From Psococerastis gibbosa (taxonomy: Eukaryota; Arthropoda; Insecta; Psocodea; Psocidae), in assembly GCA_963971405.1 (NCBI GenBank), contig OZ020490.1, positions 15,897,464 through 15,961,463 on the forward strand: DNA of 64,000 nucleotides, read 5' to 3'. A program made the position numbers and the translations under genes. The notes below the pieces were generated by a model, which saw only the letters and a program-made list of their open reading frames with translations, was not told the DNA's origin and ran no database searches. Shown here piece by piece: positions 1-12,773 of the stretch; the stretch's first letter is position 1, and each line of letters begins with the position of its first letter.

Positions 1-237
1 AGGGGAGTCCACTACTGGCTAAAACTGGAATTTAGTGACAGTTGTCGCTCTCACTTCATAACATTAAAAATTATGACAGCTCCAAGTCTTTACATATAAA
101 GATGCACTTTACATAATCATAAAGACTGAGGTGCGGGGTGAAATTTTAACAAAACGGGGACACCCACACCTATACAACACCTTGTAAGGTCAGTACTACG
201 CACAGCCAAGTCTGAGCGATTGGATCCTATACTAAAA
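1..237 (+). repeat. LINE 3' fragment, copy 1
   Basis: Matches 21211-21610 and 40047-40490. It runs off the left edge and is cut at its right by the family-A repeat at about 238. Confidence 0.7.
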
Positions 238-1084
238 GAACCGTTCCGAGATTACTCGAACATGCTTTCCAATTTATCAAAATTAGTAGATAGAGAAAAT
301 GAGTAATTTCATGGTAAATAATTTTCCTATGGTTAAATTATCTCGGGGGGGGGGGGGGGTTGTCCACCTGACGTCACTGGAGGTGAGGTAAATTCTAGAT
401 AGGTCAGACCAACACATTAACACACAACAATAATGGCAGGGCACGCAATGCATTTGAGCGTGAATTTTCTATCATTTAAAAAAAAAACATTTTTTTGTAC
501 AAAACAAAATACTTTTCGGGAAAGCAACCTGTACGGTTTCGTGTTACTCAATCTAACACCTAAAACATACTTGAAAGTATAAATAATCGATATATAGGTT
601 TCGTAGAAAAATTATTTTGTGGTCATTTTTCATTAAAATTTAGTTATTTTTATTTTTTTACCCCCAGAAGCAAACTATCAAGGGGCAAGCGACCCCCCGC
701 ATTTTATCAACATTAATAACAACTGCAATATATGTGAATTTAAAAGAAATCGTTGGAGCCGTTTTAGGGAAATAATTTTTTTAGACTTTTTTTTGGATTT
801 TTTTGAGAATAAAACCCCCCCAAATTGAGTTAGCCCCAAATAAAAAAAATGGTCCGGAGGTATGATTTTTGTGAACCTACGTGCCGAATTTCATCAAAAT
901 CGACCGAGTAGTTTGCCCGGAAATCGACGCACAGACAGACAGAGCGACAGACAGACATTTCGTAAAAACCACTTTTTTGGGTTCCTGGGACCGCAAAACG
1001 CGTAAATCCGTTGAAATCTCGGAATCGAAAATTTCGACCATCACAAAGCTTTCCTTATACTACGTATAAATTGGAAAGCAAAAA
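238..1084 (+). repeat. Family-A ~840 bp repeat, copy 1
   Basis: Matches the four other copies. A perfect 15 bp inverted repeat TGCTTTCCAATTTAT lies at 263-277 and 1066-1080. It includes a G-tract, CAGA repeats and the block ttgaaatctcggaatcgaaaa. It is non-coding, probably a non-autonomous DNA transposon. Confidence 0.8.
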
Positions 1085-1410
1085 TTTGTTCTTGCCCCCC
1101 CCCCCCCCCAAATTAAATCCTGGGTACGGGCCTGGGTCATCCCCAAACAGATTGGTTAAAATATTTTTTATTTAAGTTAAAATACTTATGTTATAAATCC
1201 GGTTCATTTAATTGGTACAGGAATATTTTCTTCGCAATATTATAAGGTGTTTTTAATTTTTGCTGTTATACCTTTTCCATGAATTTGATAATCCGGAAAA
1301 CCACTGTACCAAAACTAAAGAATTCCTCGTTAGTACTACCTATATGTATGAATTAATCTTCAGTTAATTGAACGGACAAAAATATAAACCAAGCTAGTTC
1401 ACTCAGTAGC

Positions 1411-1488
1411 TTTAAGAAAATGAAATCTCGGAATCGAAAATTTCGACCGTCACAAAGCTTTCCTTATACTACGTATACATTGGAAAGC
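1411..1488 (+). repeat. Family-A terminal fragment
   Basis: About 80 bp matching only the right end of the family-A repeat. Confidence 0.65.
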
Positions 1489-1856
1489 AATAATTAAACA
1501 ATATACTGTATCTTAGATAACGCTTGAGACTCTCTTCGGTCTTATAATGGTGACGACATTGGATCCCCCCGCCCCCCCCCCCCTGTATATATTTTTCCTT
1601 CTTTTCTTCTTCTCTTGTTTCTTTTCTAATTAATTTTAAGAATTCATCAATTATCAATCAATCAATTAGGGGTGAAGCTGGTTGGTCCTCGTCCTGCCCC
1701 TGGACACTGCCATCAGTGACTGAACGCCAGCAGATAGCTTTCCTAGAAAGCCCGAAGAATGCCCGACAATAGGCCTAGTGCTCCAATCAGTCCTTCTCAG
1801 GACTTTCAACGAGTTCCGCTGGAACGAAATCACCCTGATCGCCTTAAACTCCTGTT

Positions 1857-3044
1857 ATGGAAAAGAGGAAGATAAGTTATATACGCCGAGGTTTAAATAT
1901 AGACTCTTATTTGATTATGCGGAAACGAAGGACTAGTAATAATATACCAGTTGAAATTTGGTACAATACTAGACTAACAGCAAAAGCTCTCTATGAAAAA
2001 TTGAAAAGGAAAGCTTTCAAAAGAAAAGATGGGCATATGTCTATTGGAAAATCATATAGAGAGAGAAAAGGGCAAACAAATAGAAACATCGAAATTCATA
2101 GAGTACCAAACGATGTGAGAAACAAAACAGTGAGTGTTATGCATTGGAACTGTCGAGCTCTAAATAACAAAGCAGACGAATTGAGACAGTTGATAGAAGA
2201 GAAACAAATAAAAATTGTGTGCTTACAAGAATCCTCCTTACCAAAAAATGCTAAAATGCACCCAAAATTCCCAGGATATAAATGCTTCAACCTGTCAAGA
2301 CCTGGAAAAAAGGGAGGAGGAGTAGCTACATTAGTACATGACTCGTTAATAGTTGAGAAGTGCGAGAAATATCTTTCGGCGAAACTGGAATTTATCAAGT
2401 TGACCATAAGAGTAAATTCATGTTTCTGTTTCAAAATATGCAATGTTTATATACCAGGACAGGGAGTCAATACTGATGACCTTACGAAAATTGAAGATAG
2501 CAGTAATAACTGTTTGATTGTCAGTGACTTCAATAGTAGACACAATACATGGAATAATGGCAATGAAAATAGAAATGGGCCTGTGGTGTTTAATTGGATT
2601 CAAGCAAACAATTATATACTGCTCAATAGAAACAGAGAACCAACATATCAGTCTGCCAGTACAGGAGCTTTAAGCACCCTTGACCTTTCTTTGGCGTCGC
2701 CTAGTCTCTGGAATCGAATTAAAAACTGGAGAGTTGACGATGATCTTGGAAGTGATCATTTTCCAGTTCTGTTTCAAATTAGCCTAGACAAGAAATTAGT
2801 CATTAATGAAAACATGGTACACAGCCAGTACAGACTGAAGAAAGCAAACTGGGAGCTTTTCAATAAACTAACGATGTGTGTAGAAGAAGACAGCCCATTA
2901 ACGACACAAAGCATTGAACAACTAATTCATTCAGCAGCTGAGAAGTCTATTCCCAGGAGTCAAAGACGTGTTAAACTAAGGAAAACCAACTGCTGGTGGA
3001 CTGACGAAATACAAGAAATGAAAAAAAAGAAAAAAGAGATATAG
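1857..3044 (+). pseudogene. LINE endonuclease region
   Basis: About 90 basic residues lead into an exonuclease/endonuclease/phosphatase domain. Catalytic blocks are visible: NCRALNNK (N98), QESSLP (E125), SDFNSRHNTW (D224, N226) and SDHFP (299-303). The ORF stops at 3042-3044 after a lysine-rich run. The RT continues in another frame that is open from 3005. Confidence 0.85.
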
Positions 3045-4609
3045 CCAGGAAAAAATGGAAATCTAAAAGAACTAGGCATCGAAGATGTCACTACAATAAA
3101 TGTAATGCAACCCTGAGGAGAGCAATAGTAAATGCGAAAACAGAAAACTGGAGGAAATTTGTTGGGTCCATGACCAGCCATACTCCGAGCAGTACGGTCT
3201 GGAAGAGATTCAAAGCCACAGAAGGAGAAACAGAGAAGAAGATCAATCATCTGAAACTTGCAAATGGGACCTTTCTCTATAGAAACGAAGAGAAAGCAGA
3301 AGCTTTTAGTGAAATGTACAGTAAAAGAGGTGGCAAAAAGATACCATGGCCTATGCATCTAACCAGAGATGAGATGAATTTGACATGTAATCATGAGTTC
3401 AACTGTCAACTTGTCTATGATAATGACGATAAACCGTTCTCAATGATGGAATTGCAACAAGTTATTGTGTGCCTACCTAACTCAGCCCCAGGAGAAGACA
3501 ATATAAACAATGAAATGAATATAAACTGTGCGACACCCCTTCTAGAGAGGATTTTAATGTTATTCAATGAAGTCTGGAAATCTGGACACATCCCCCAAGA
3601 CTGGAAGTCAGCAACTATATCATTAACGTCTTGCCTAGGCAAGCTTATGGAAAGACTTGTAAACAATCGTCTGATGTGGCGTTTAGAACATGAAAATCAT
3701 CTTGGAAAACTCCAATTTGGATTTAGAAGACAGCGAAGCAGCAATGATGGCCTTATATACTTTACAAATAAAATAAACGCAGGGTTTGAAAAGCAAAAAT
3801 GTACAGTGGCAGTAATGATTGATTATGAAGCCGCTTTTGACAGAGTCCCGCACTCAACAATATTACTACAGTGCATGAAGAGCGGCATCAAGGGGAAAAT
3901 GCTACAGTATATAACCAATTTCCTAACAAATCGTCTAATTAAGACATCTGTAAATGGATGTAAATCTAGCCTGTGGAAAGTAGAAAATGGCGTACCTCAT
4001 GGTGGAGTTTTAAGTGCTACCCTCTTCAATATTGCGTTAAGGGATCTCGGAGACAACCTTCACCAAGATGTTGGCAAAATGATATATGCTGACGACATGA
4101 CCATATGGGCCACTGACAAGTCTCCAATATTAGCAACGTCGAAAGTACAACAAGCACTACGTCAAATTGAGGAATGGTGCTCTAAATGGTCATTAAAAAT
4201 GTCTAGATTGAAGACAGAATGCGCTTTCTTCTCCAGACGGTATTCTCATGCTGGCTATGAACCAAATCTTGCAGCAGATGGCCTCAAACTTAAACTAAAC
4301 ACCAACCCAAAACTACTAGGAGTTGTACTCGACAGTAAACTACTCTGGAAGAACCACGTTGACCATGTTATTGAGAAGTGTGCTAACAGACTGAATGCCA
4401 TCAAAATTGTAGCGAACAGAGAGTGGGGTGCAGATACAACTACTCTGAGAACGTTTTACAATTCTTTTATCCGATCCAAAATCTCCTACTGCGCTGAAGT
4501 CTGCGGAGGAGCATCGAAAGTCCATATTGACAAATTACAACGCATTCAATCATCTGCGATGAGATCCGTTCTAGGCTGTACAGAAACAACCCCAGTACTA
4601 GCAATGTAA
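3005..4609 (+). pseudogene. LINE reverse transcriptase region
   Basis: It is open from 3005 in frame +2. RT motifs: IDYEAAFDRVPH (motif A), NGVPHGGVLSATLFNI (motif B) and MIYADDMTIWA (motif C, catalytic YADD intact). Between DWKSATI and SLTSCLGKLMERLV about 20 residues that normally hold the PxxKPGK/YRPIS block are missing, so the fingers subdomain is damaged. It ends at an in-frame TAA. Confidence 0.85.
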
Positions 4610-5776
4610 ATAGAATTAGGTCTGGAACCTATTGATTTGTATTTCAAAAGAATGATGTGGAATAAGTATCTAAAAATCCTCACCCTAGAAGAAGACCACC
4701 CAATGCGAAATGTAACCCCTGTATTAACGATAAAGCAAGAGTTTACCCACAGAGCAAAAGAAATGGCTGAAAATACACCAAGTGACAGGCCACAAAAGAT
4801 TCCTGCCTACTGTTGTCACCCCAGCGACAGGATACACTGGGAAATAATACTTGAGCTGCCTACAGGTCTCACAAAGAACAACTGCGTCAACATGCTAAAA
4901 CAGGAGACTACAGAAATGATACAAACTAAATATAGGAACCATCAGAAAATTTTTACCGATGGGTCGGTTGACCTAAATCGCAAAGAGGCTGGGTCAGGCG
5001 TGTTTAATCAAAGCTCAGGGGAAAGATGCTACATTCCTACAAATGCTTCTTCAAGTATGGATGCTGAACTAATCGCTATAAACGCCGCACTGCAATGCTG
5101 TATGATATATAACAATCAAGAAATTTGTATCCTAACCGATTCCAGATCAGCTCTTCAAGCTCTGTCACGGGCATTTCCAGGACCCTATCACTTTCGTATA
5201 GAAGAAACAAGAGAACTAATGAAAAATTTAATAAGCAAACAAAATAAGATAACGATGCAATGGATCCCTGCTCACTGCGGTGTCTCTGGAAATGAAATAG
5301 CTGATAGCATAGCAAAAGACGCGGCAAAAATGGCACCAATTCAAGAACCCCAGTTTTCACTAACACACTGCAAGAATGCTGCTGACCGAGTCCTGCTTCA
5401 AGAATGGATACAGAGATGGAGGGTTTCCTCCACAGGTAGAGCCCTATACGCAATACAACCTAAGCCGGCTTCAGCAGTACAGTATCGCGGGATAAGCAGA
5501 AGCGTTGCATCCTTTGCTGCTAGAGCAACAACAGGCCACATTACTACCAATGAATACCTACACCGTTTTCATCTAATCGAATCTCCAGTATGCCGTGCGT
5601 GCGGCCTAGCTAATGAAACACTAGAGCACATACTCCTGCAGTGCTCGGCCCCATGCACATTACGGGATCAGGTTGGACAGAAGGAGGGCGGACATCAAAA
5701 GATCCTGTGCACACCGAACATGTGGGCACTAGCGTCAAGGGCATTTCTGAGACATCAGGCAGTCGGCATCACCTGA
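4610..5776 (+). pseudogene. LINE RNase H and zinc-knuckle region
   Basis: Same frame as the RT, beyond the TAA. RNase H residues are present: FTDGSVD, DAELIAINAAL, LTDSRSAL and IPAHCGVSGNEIADSIAK. It ends with CRACGLANETLEHILLQC, a CCHC knuckle usual at the end of RNase H-bearing LINE ORF2. Confidence 0.85.
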
Positions 5777-5940
5777 GCTTGAAGCCCTGTACTAAGAAGT
5801 AAGAAGTAAGTATCAATACAAACTTTTTATTTTTTTAGGGTTAGCATGAAAACAAGACTTTATAGTATAATTGCTCGCCTTTTGGTTTTGTTTCTTTCAA
5901 TATAGTCGTTTTCAATTCAACCTTTTTTGGGGTGGCCAAT

Positions 5941-7156
5941 GTCAACGGCCAGCTTAAGTTAAAAGCGGCTGCTCCTTCATACAAATTTGTTCATTTCCTT
6001 GACCAACCTAGCGCAGATTGGGCTATAACGCCATAATTTCTACACAAATTAGGAGAATCGCAACAGGACCCCCAAGAAGAAATTTCGCTGAATTTATGTC
6101 AGCACCGATTACGGTTGCGTGGACTTAGGCCCGCGCGGAAATTTTTTTCATTTATATCGAATTTCGAACAATCCATCTTCCGTTTCATATGCCAGTTCCG
6201 ATTTTTTACTAACTGGATTATCCCGATACCGTCATACATGGCCTGCAGCCCTATTATGGCGATTTGGGAATAACATAATACCGGGGTTTTTCAAAAAATG
6301 AGTGCAAAATGCGCGGGAAATTAAAATTGATTGATTAATCCTCGGCTATATTTTTGGTGAGTTTTCAATTTTTTCTACCTTAGCTGTAGACACGTTAGTT
6401 AAAATTCTTATTACCGTATATAATGTTACACAATTTCACCTGTACATTTCAATGTTTATTAGTATTCCCTTCAATTAAAAAACAATGCAGCCATTCTCGT
6501 GTATTCCAATAATTTATTAATTTGAATTTCCCGCGCATATTTTAACACCGTCACGTGACACCTTACTAATATGGTATTAAAAAATAAACTCTGGTATTGT
6601 GTTAGTCCCAAATCGCCCTAATAGGGCTAAATTAAGCCGTAAAATATAGCAAAACCTCTTAATGTGTCTGATACGTATACAGGTCCTATTTACAGAACAC
6701 GCAAGACAGGTACCTATCTCGAGACTAATACACGTTACGGGTAAATGAATTTCATCATAATATTACCAAAACGCACGCAATTTCATACACACCTAACGCC
6801 CTACTAGGTTGTCATTGTATACATAATTGGTTATTCCCTTAGGCTAAACATTTAAACACTTAAAAATGAGCGAAATTCCCATAATGATAAAATGATAATG
6901 ATTCATTGATTGATTTAATGGCAAATAGGGCACCCCCACTAAATGTATTTTGTCGAATTTCTCATGACATGTCGATCGTAGAACCATAAATGAGATGCTA
7001 TAAAGCAGAAGAAATGCTCTTCTACATTTTGACACATAATATGTAGCCGGCATTAGCCTAACACCGTTTGGCCGGACTATTTTGAATTATATCCTTGTAC
7101 AGGCTCAGTTTCCAACCAGTTACCAATAGGTACCAAAAATAATGAAATAACAAACA
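5941..7156. other. No gene seen
   Basis: Apart from the foldback element at 6246-6628 the stretch is AT-rich, with only short frames that lack recognisable motifs. Confidence 0.5.
6246..6628. repeat. Foldback element, agccctattatggcgatttg ends
   Basis: The left arm (6246-6300) and right arm (6575-6628) are inverted repeats. It contains two inverted gcgcgggaaatt blocks. Half copies occur at 44518-44650 and 45960-46150. Confidence 0.68.
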
Positions 7157-8003
7157 AGAACCGGTCCGAGTTTACTCGAACATGCTTTCCAATTCATCAA
7201 TTAGTATAGATGGAGAAGATGAGTAATTTCATGGTTAATAATTAAATTTCCGATATCTAGGGGGGGGGGGGGGGGTTGTCCACCTGACGTCACTGGAGGT
7301 GGAGTAAATTCTAGATAGGTCAGACATTACATTACAATACCACACAGTAATAATGGCAGGGCACACAATGCATTTCAGCGTGAATTTTCTACCATTTTGC
7401 AAAAAAAAAAAAAAAAAAATTCACAGTACGAAATAGTTTTTTGGGAAGGCAACCTGTCCGGTTTCGTTTCTCAATTTAACACCTAAAATATTCCTGAAGG
7501 TAGAAATCATCGATAAAAAGGTTTTACAGAAACATTACTTTCTATAGTAATTTTTCCAAAAAATTTAGTTATTTTTATTCCTCCCCCCCCCCCCAGAAGC
7601 AAACTATCAAGGGGTAAGCGACCCCCCGCATTTTGTCAACATTAATAACGAATACAACATATGTGAATTTAAAAGAAATCGTTGGAGCCGTTTTTGAGAA
7701 ATAATTTTTTTAGACGTTTTTTGAGAAACCCCCCCAAATTGAGTTAGCCCAAAATTAAAAAAAATTGTTCCGAGGCATGATTTTCGTGAACCTACATGCC
7801 AAATTTCATACAAATCGACCAAGTAGTTTGCCCGGAAATCGATGAACCAACAGAGCGACAGACAGACAGACATTTCGTAAAAGACACTTTTCTGGGTTCC
7901 TGGGACCTCAAAACGTGTAAATCCGTTGAAATCTCGGAATCGAAAATTTTAACCATCACAAAGCTTTCCTTATATTAGGCTACGTATAAAATGGAAAGCA
8001 AAA
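7157..8003 (+). repeat. Family-A repeat, copy 2
   Basis: Full-length copy starting aagaaccggtccgagtttac and ending at the ggaaagcaaaaa terminus. Confidence 0.8.
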
Positions 8004-8125
8004 AACAATCACAATACAACTTAACATTAAAAATTGACTCACTTCACTGTTTAATATCTGCCTTGGCATGTTGATGCCATGTTATGAGATAGTATGTGCT
8101 CAGGCCAAGGAAGGATACAATGGGG

Positions 8126-8281
8126 GGCAGTGGGGTCGCTGCCCCCCCCCCCAAATTTAGTAAATATATATATTGTAAATTAATTAATTACGCTCTCATT
8201 TAATCGATCCTACATAGGTTTTTCCTATTTTGACCCACAACTACCCCCCCCCCCAAATGGGCTGGATCCGTCCCTGGCTCA
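8126..8281 (+). repeat. C-tract repeat with ggatccgtcc end, copy 1
   Basis: catttaatcgatcctacata, then gtttttcctattttgaccca between two C tracts. Matches 30400-30585. Confidence 0.6.
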
Positions 8282-9954
8282 GGCCTAGATCCTTTTTGGG
8301 CTGTCGTGCCACGGAGCTTTTTAAAACATCTGCCTCCATATTTATTAGGCGGGAAAGAAATGAAAGAATAGCTCAGGTCCACGCCTTCAAAAACTGAAGA
8401 CAGATGGTGTTAGTTCCGGCTTCATACTATTCATTAAAATACAGAAGAGTATTTCTTCTACTTCATGGCATTACATTTATGATCGATGTTTTATGAGAAA
8501 ATTGTCTACGAAAAACGTCTAGTGGGGTAAGGAATAAAGAGCGGCGCCGTCATCTATCAATGAATGGCGGTACCGTGCAGAATTCTTTACCAAAACGTTC
8601 CTACTAAATACAGTCGCTATGTCTAATGCTCAGAGGGAGCTGAAGGAAAGTAGCAGGAGATATCCTCTTCTACTCCGCAACCTATGCCTTCCGACAGGGG
8701 CGAATGTTGCGACTTGCGTTGGGTCACCACCAGTAGTTGGTTGTAGGCTGCGGTGAGAACTTCACCTCGAGTAAAACGGCTAATAAAAAGACGGGATAGT
8801 TCGTGCGTTCGTGTATTTAAACATCATAACACAACGTAAGTAAGCAAATCTATAAATAGAAATAATCAATCAGGTAATGCAATTATTGAAGGAATTGAAG
8901 GTAATTGCTAGTTAATTAGAAAGAGAGAAAATCTTCTTTATATAAGTTTTGGGCGAAAATAACATCTACTATTACTTAGTACATAAGAGCATTTCATAAC
9001 TAATCTACATTAATTTTTCTGACTCACCTATATTGCTTTCCTATTTCACTTGTAGTAGATCCACCCCGTGGCTGTAAGTCGTTATCAATATGGCTGATAG
9101 TGTAGCCTGTACAAGATAAGTACGCAATTTCGCTGGGAAAATAACCTGCACAAGCTAAGTACAGTACAGTGTTTTGACGGGGTCCGTTCTGCTATGCTAC
9201 AATGTATAAGACTTCAATATTTTCTACGTTGGTACTTATCTCTGATTACGGCTTATGGTTAACGGGTGCCCCGTAAGGGATATTATGGCTATAATATACC
9301 TGTATTTCTATGGGTGGATCCCTTTAAAAATGGTAAAAAGTGACATCAAATTATAGTAGGATGAAACCCATTGGAAATGGAAGATAATATGATAAAAATG
9401 GAATAAAAATAAAAAGGGTGAAATACGGTATCTTGATTTCCTGCAAAACTCTATGGAAAAACGTTAAATTGCAAAAAATGTAGGTAGTAAGAAGATCTAC
9501 AACTTTTGTTTTAACACTTTTTTCACATAACCTCAAAATATACATGTGAAAATGCAAAAAAAACAAGTTTGTGGTCTTTCATTTTTATCTCTTAGTCAAA
9601 AAAAATTTTCACAAAATTTGGTGAAAACTTACCTTCCTACTTTCTAAATACACTGTAATTTTTTTGATTTCAAATATTTATTTATTCACCAAATTTTGAG
9701 TAAATATCGAGAAATCACCCGAATTTTCAATAACAAAATCTCACGTCAAAATATCGATTTTTTTTTTTTAAAGTTGGTGGGCTTTTTGTTCGTTGAAATC
9801 TCTACTTTCCGATTTTTCCCAACGTGATTCCCATGCTGTATAAGCTCCCTGGAACTCCTCTGCCGGAATACAGTTCAGTAAGGTCGTCGTAGTAGCTTGA
9901 ACGTCTTCCAGGGTGCCCAGATGATGTCATTTGAGCTCCCTTTTTAGTCGAAGA
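8282..9954. other. No gene seen
   Basis: AT-rich, low-complexity in parts (9350-9780). No coding or repeat structure that I can name. Confidence 0.5.
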
Positions 9955-10020
9955 AATAAAAATAAATAAATACATATTGACTTTTTGTTCTATTACTAAG
10001 CCAACCTGGCGGGGAATCGT
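9955..10020 (-). repeat. SINE type 1 3' fragment
   Basis: gactttttgttctattacta + agccaacctggcgg only. Confidence 0.6.
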
Positions 10021-10119
10021 TTCGGCACCAATTCGAGTCAAGTAGGAGGTGACAACAAAGGCGTATTGTCATGATGTATGACGCTCGGATCTCTTTTCGG
10101 ACGCGGGTGACTCAGTGAT

Positions 10120-10480
10120 AAGGTTACCATTCGTCCCGTTTTTAACGGGACTATCCCGTTTTTAGCTTATTGTCCCCTGTCCCGGAAAATTGTTGTCGGG
10201 ACGCGATAATGTCCCTTTTTTCATATATCGATAACTAACTAACTTCAATGGAAATTGACCACACGGCGCTTTTCGATGTAGTAGCCACTATAAATAAAAG
10301 ATTTAATAAAGGCAAAAATTCTTGTCTGGGGGAAAGTAAGGCCCTGGCGCATGATAGGTAGTAGGAACATCAGTTTTCTAAAATGAATCTTTTTTGGTCG
10401 TCTGGAAAAACTGGTACGGCCTTGCCCAGAGGTGTCCCGTTTTCTCGCAAAATAAAAATGGTAGCCTTACTCAGTGATTC
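10120..10480. repeat. Element with accattcgtcccgtttt ends
   Basis: Inverted ends ctcagtgataaggttaccat and atggtagccttactcagtga enclose about 300 bp with several tgtcccg motifs. Similar short pieces lie near 32100-32130 and 32925-32960. Confidence 0.6.
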
Positions 10481-10610
10481 AGCCTTTAAAGCACTTCTTT
10501 ATAAAATTTAGCTTTGGCAATCTGGCCAGGGGGTAGGTACAAACTCGTGGTGTACAATCCCCTTAAAATCAATATTACTCAAAAGGAGTACCTAATACAA
10601 AGCTACTACC

Positions 10611-11476
10611 AAAAGCAATAATAATAATAATAATAAAGTCTTTATTTAAAAAAAATATGTAGATACAGCGAGATTAGGGCCTATGGCCCTCTCTTACGCC
10701 TAACTGTGTTTATCAACGATACAGTTTGATTGAAATATAATTTTATAAACTACACTCATACAGAATATCAGTCATACCTTTAATTCAAGATAACAGACAT
10801 ACTAATTCACATTCGCTACCATCTATGTACATTCACACACACATTTTCTGACACATTCAAACGCAGCCTTGCTTTGATAAACCGGTGGCAGTGGTTTGCT
10901 GACTAAGGAGAAACTTGTAATATTTGTTTTTTGAATGAGTTATTTTTGAATATGTTGGAAAAAAGTACTTTAATCAACTTCTTATGGATATAAAAAACTC
11001 ATCAAACTATAAACTATTAAAAAAATATAGGCTCAATAATTAGGCTCATTAATTTCCAGACAAACCCTGTATTGTTGTTTGTCAATACATCGTTCAAGAC
11101 TACACGACATACCATAGGTTTTCATTTCAATCAAATTCCAGTGATAGAAAAATAATAGCAAAAGGTAAGTAACTTAATTCATGTATAAGTTAAATTGCAA
11201 GTTTCTGACACCTGACAATTCGTAACCGCAGATTATTTCACAAGCATTTAGAAAAAAAAAAATCCTAGGCTAAGCTGGCGGTGCGAGTGGTCCGTGAATG
11301 AGTCACTGTCAATGGGGACTTGTAAATGGATAAAGAAATTCACGCTCTTACGTATGCTGAATAATTATAACATGTAAATGTGTTGTTGACCCTCTATTGT
11401 TTTCCGATTTATACGTAATACGAATAGTTTTGTGATGGTCAGTTTTCGATTTCAAGTTTTCAACGGAATTTCTGTG

Positions 11477-11507
<31 letters not shown>

Positions 11508-11660
11508 AGGATAATAAAATTTAGTATGCAAAAAATTTGATGAAAAAATTGTAGATACACCGAGGTTAGGGCCTTTGGCCTAACTGTACATATCATCAAT
11601 AGTTTAATTTAAATATTGGTATGGAACAAGCTACACTCATACCGAATATTAGTATCCGAT
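10611..11660. repeat. Two diverged repeat copies (10640-10760; 11530-11655)
   Basis: Both read tgtagatac...gattagggcct + tggcc...taactgt and ctacactcatac...gaatat. The stretch between them holds an (AAT)n run and a long T run (11478-11500) but no gene. Confidence 0.5.
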
Positions 11661-11663
11661 AAA

Positions 11664-11912
11664 GTAAAGTAAATTCGTGTCGGGGTGGTACTACCCGTGG
11701 TACAGGAGTTTTCAGGTTGCATCAACAGCCTCCTGTTTAACCTATCGACAGTCAGGGAAGACTGCCGGGACCGCCGGCTTTACATGCCCTCCGAAGCATG
11801 GTAGTCAGAAGATAAATAATTGTACCACTAGAAAATTTTGGCATTCGGGTGGGACTCGAACCAGTCACCTTCTGGATGATAGTCCGAGTCGTTACCTCTA
11901 CGCCATTCTGAC
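11664..11912 (-). mobile_element. tRNA-derived SINE, type 2, copy 1
   Basis: On the minus strand it begins tcagaatggcgtagaggtaa (A box) and has ggttcgagtcccaccc (B box). Almost identical to 29486-29732. Confidence 0.82.
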
Positions 11913-11917
11913 TACTC

Positions 11918-12040
11918 CGATTGACCTCTTCAGTGGCCTCACTAAGTAATCTAATAGGTACTTGTGTCGAGTTACGACACGTCTCCGATGGCATGGAGTA
12001 CAGAGTAAACGCACGTCGCCATGCCACTGAAGCCGATATT
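11918..12040 (-). repeat. SINE-like type 3 fragment, inverted
   Basis: gtcgagttacgacacgtctc + cgatggcatgg, directly beside SINE type 2 copy 1. Confidence 0.6.
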
Positions 12041-12544
12041 TTGAGGTCCCAGTGCCAAGTGGTTTTAACGAAATTTCAGTCAGTCTGTTGCGGCTTAACT
12101 ACTCGATGGAACTTGATGTAATTCGGTACACCAATTGTCCTGCGGGCTTACCACGACGTTTATAGAATAAATTATTGATAAGTTATGTGCCTACAAAACC
12201 ATTTTAGAGCAGCACTTAGCATTCTAAAATTATTTTGTATACGTTTTTATCATACGTATACGTTTAAATCAAAACAGGCAGATTTTTCTTGACAACTTTT
12301 TTTTTAGGCTTTAAGGGAGTTTACTCCCCCCCCCCCCTCAAAAAAAAAACCATAATTCACAATAATGTTATAATAATTATTTACAAAAACTATTGTAGGT
12401 AAAGTATGCCTAATTGCCGAACCACTAGGTCGACCCCCCCCCCCCAATGTTTGGTTCGGGTAGCAAAAAAAGGTTCTTTTACAAACCTACCATTGATGCC
12501 TTTTGACTTCAGTGGCCGCGGTACGAGGTACCAATATAACTTAG

Positions 12545-12640
12545 GCTATTATCACGGCTAAAATGTAAACAAAATACTTTTAGAATGGAAATTGCCATCT
12601 CAAATTGTTTTGTTTACATTTTTAAGCCCGGTAATAAGTT
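12545..12640. repeat. Small palindromic element
   Basis: attatcacggctaaaatgta and its near-complement tacatttttaagcccggtaa form arms around a short centre. The tgtaaacaaaa block links it to the 14732 family. Confidence 0.55.
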
Positions 12641-12773
12641 AAAAGGCACCTTGTGCTACAGCTGCAGGTATGTTTTAGAAGTTAAATGGATTAATAAAAT
12701 CTAACAGTATGCTTTCCTAATTCAGTTTAGAACATTACAATGCTATGGGATATGGAAAACCGTAACAGCTGTA

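Larger units (their letters stand above)
1670..5940 (+). mobile_element. LINE (non-LTR retrotransposon), APE-RT-RNase H type, inactive
   Basis: It carries an apurinic-like endonuclease, a reverse transcriptase, an RNase H domain and a C-terminal zinc knuckle in order, as in the I/R1/LOA-like lineages. No gag-like ORF1 is seen upstream, so it is probably 5' truncated or ORF1 is lost. The reading frame is broken by a frameshift in an A-rich run (about 3020-3035), an in-frame TAA at 4607-4609 and a deletion inside the RT. The outer limits are approximate: a sequence change near 1670 and the end of the AT-rich 3' UTR near 5940. Confidence 0.85.

Noticed and set aside
11677..11949. 90-codon frame, also found at 29495
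   Set aside because: It lies in the type-2 SINE and is open only by chance on the strand opposite to the SINE.
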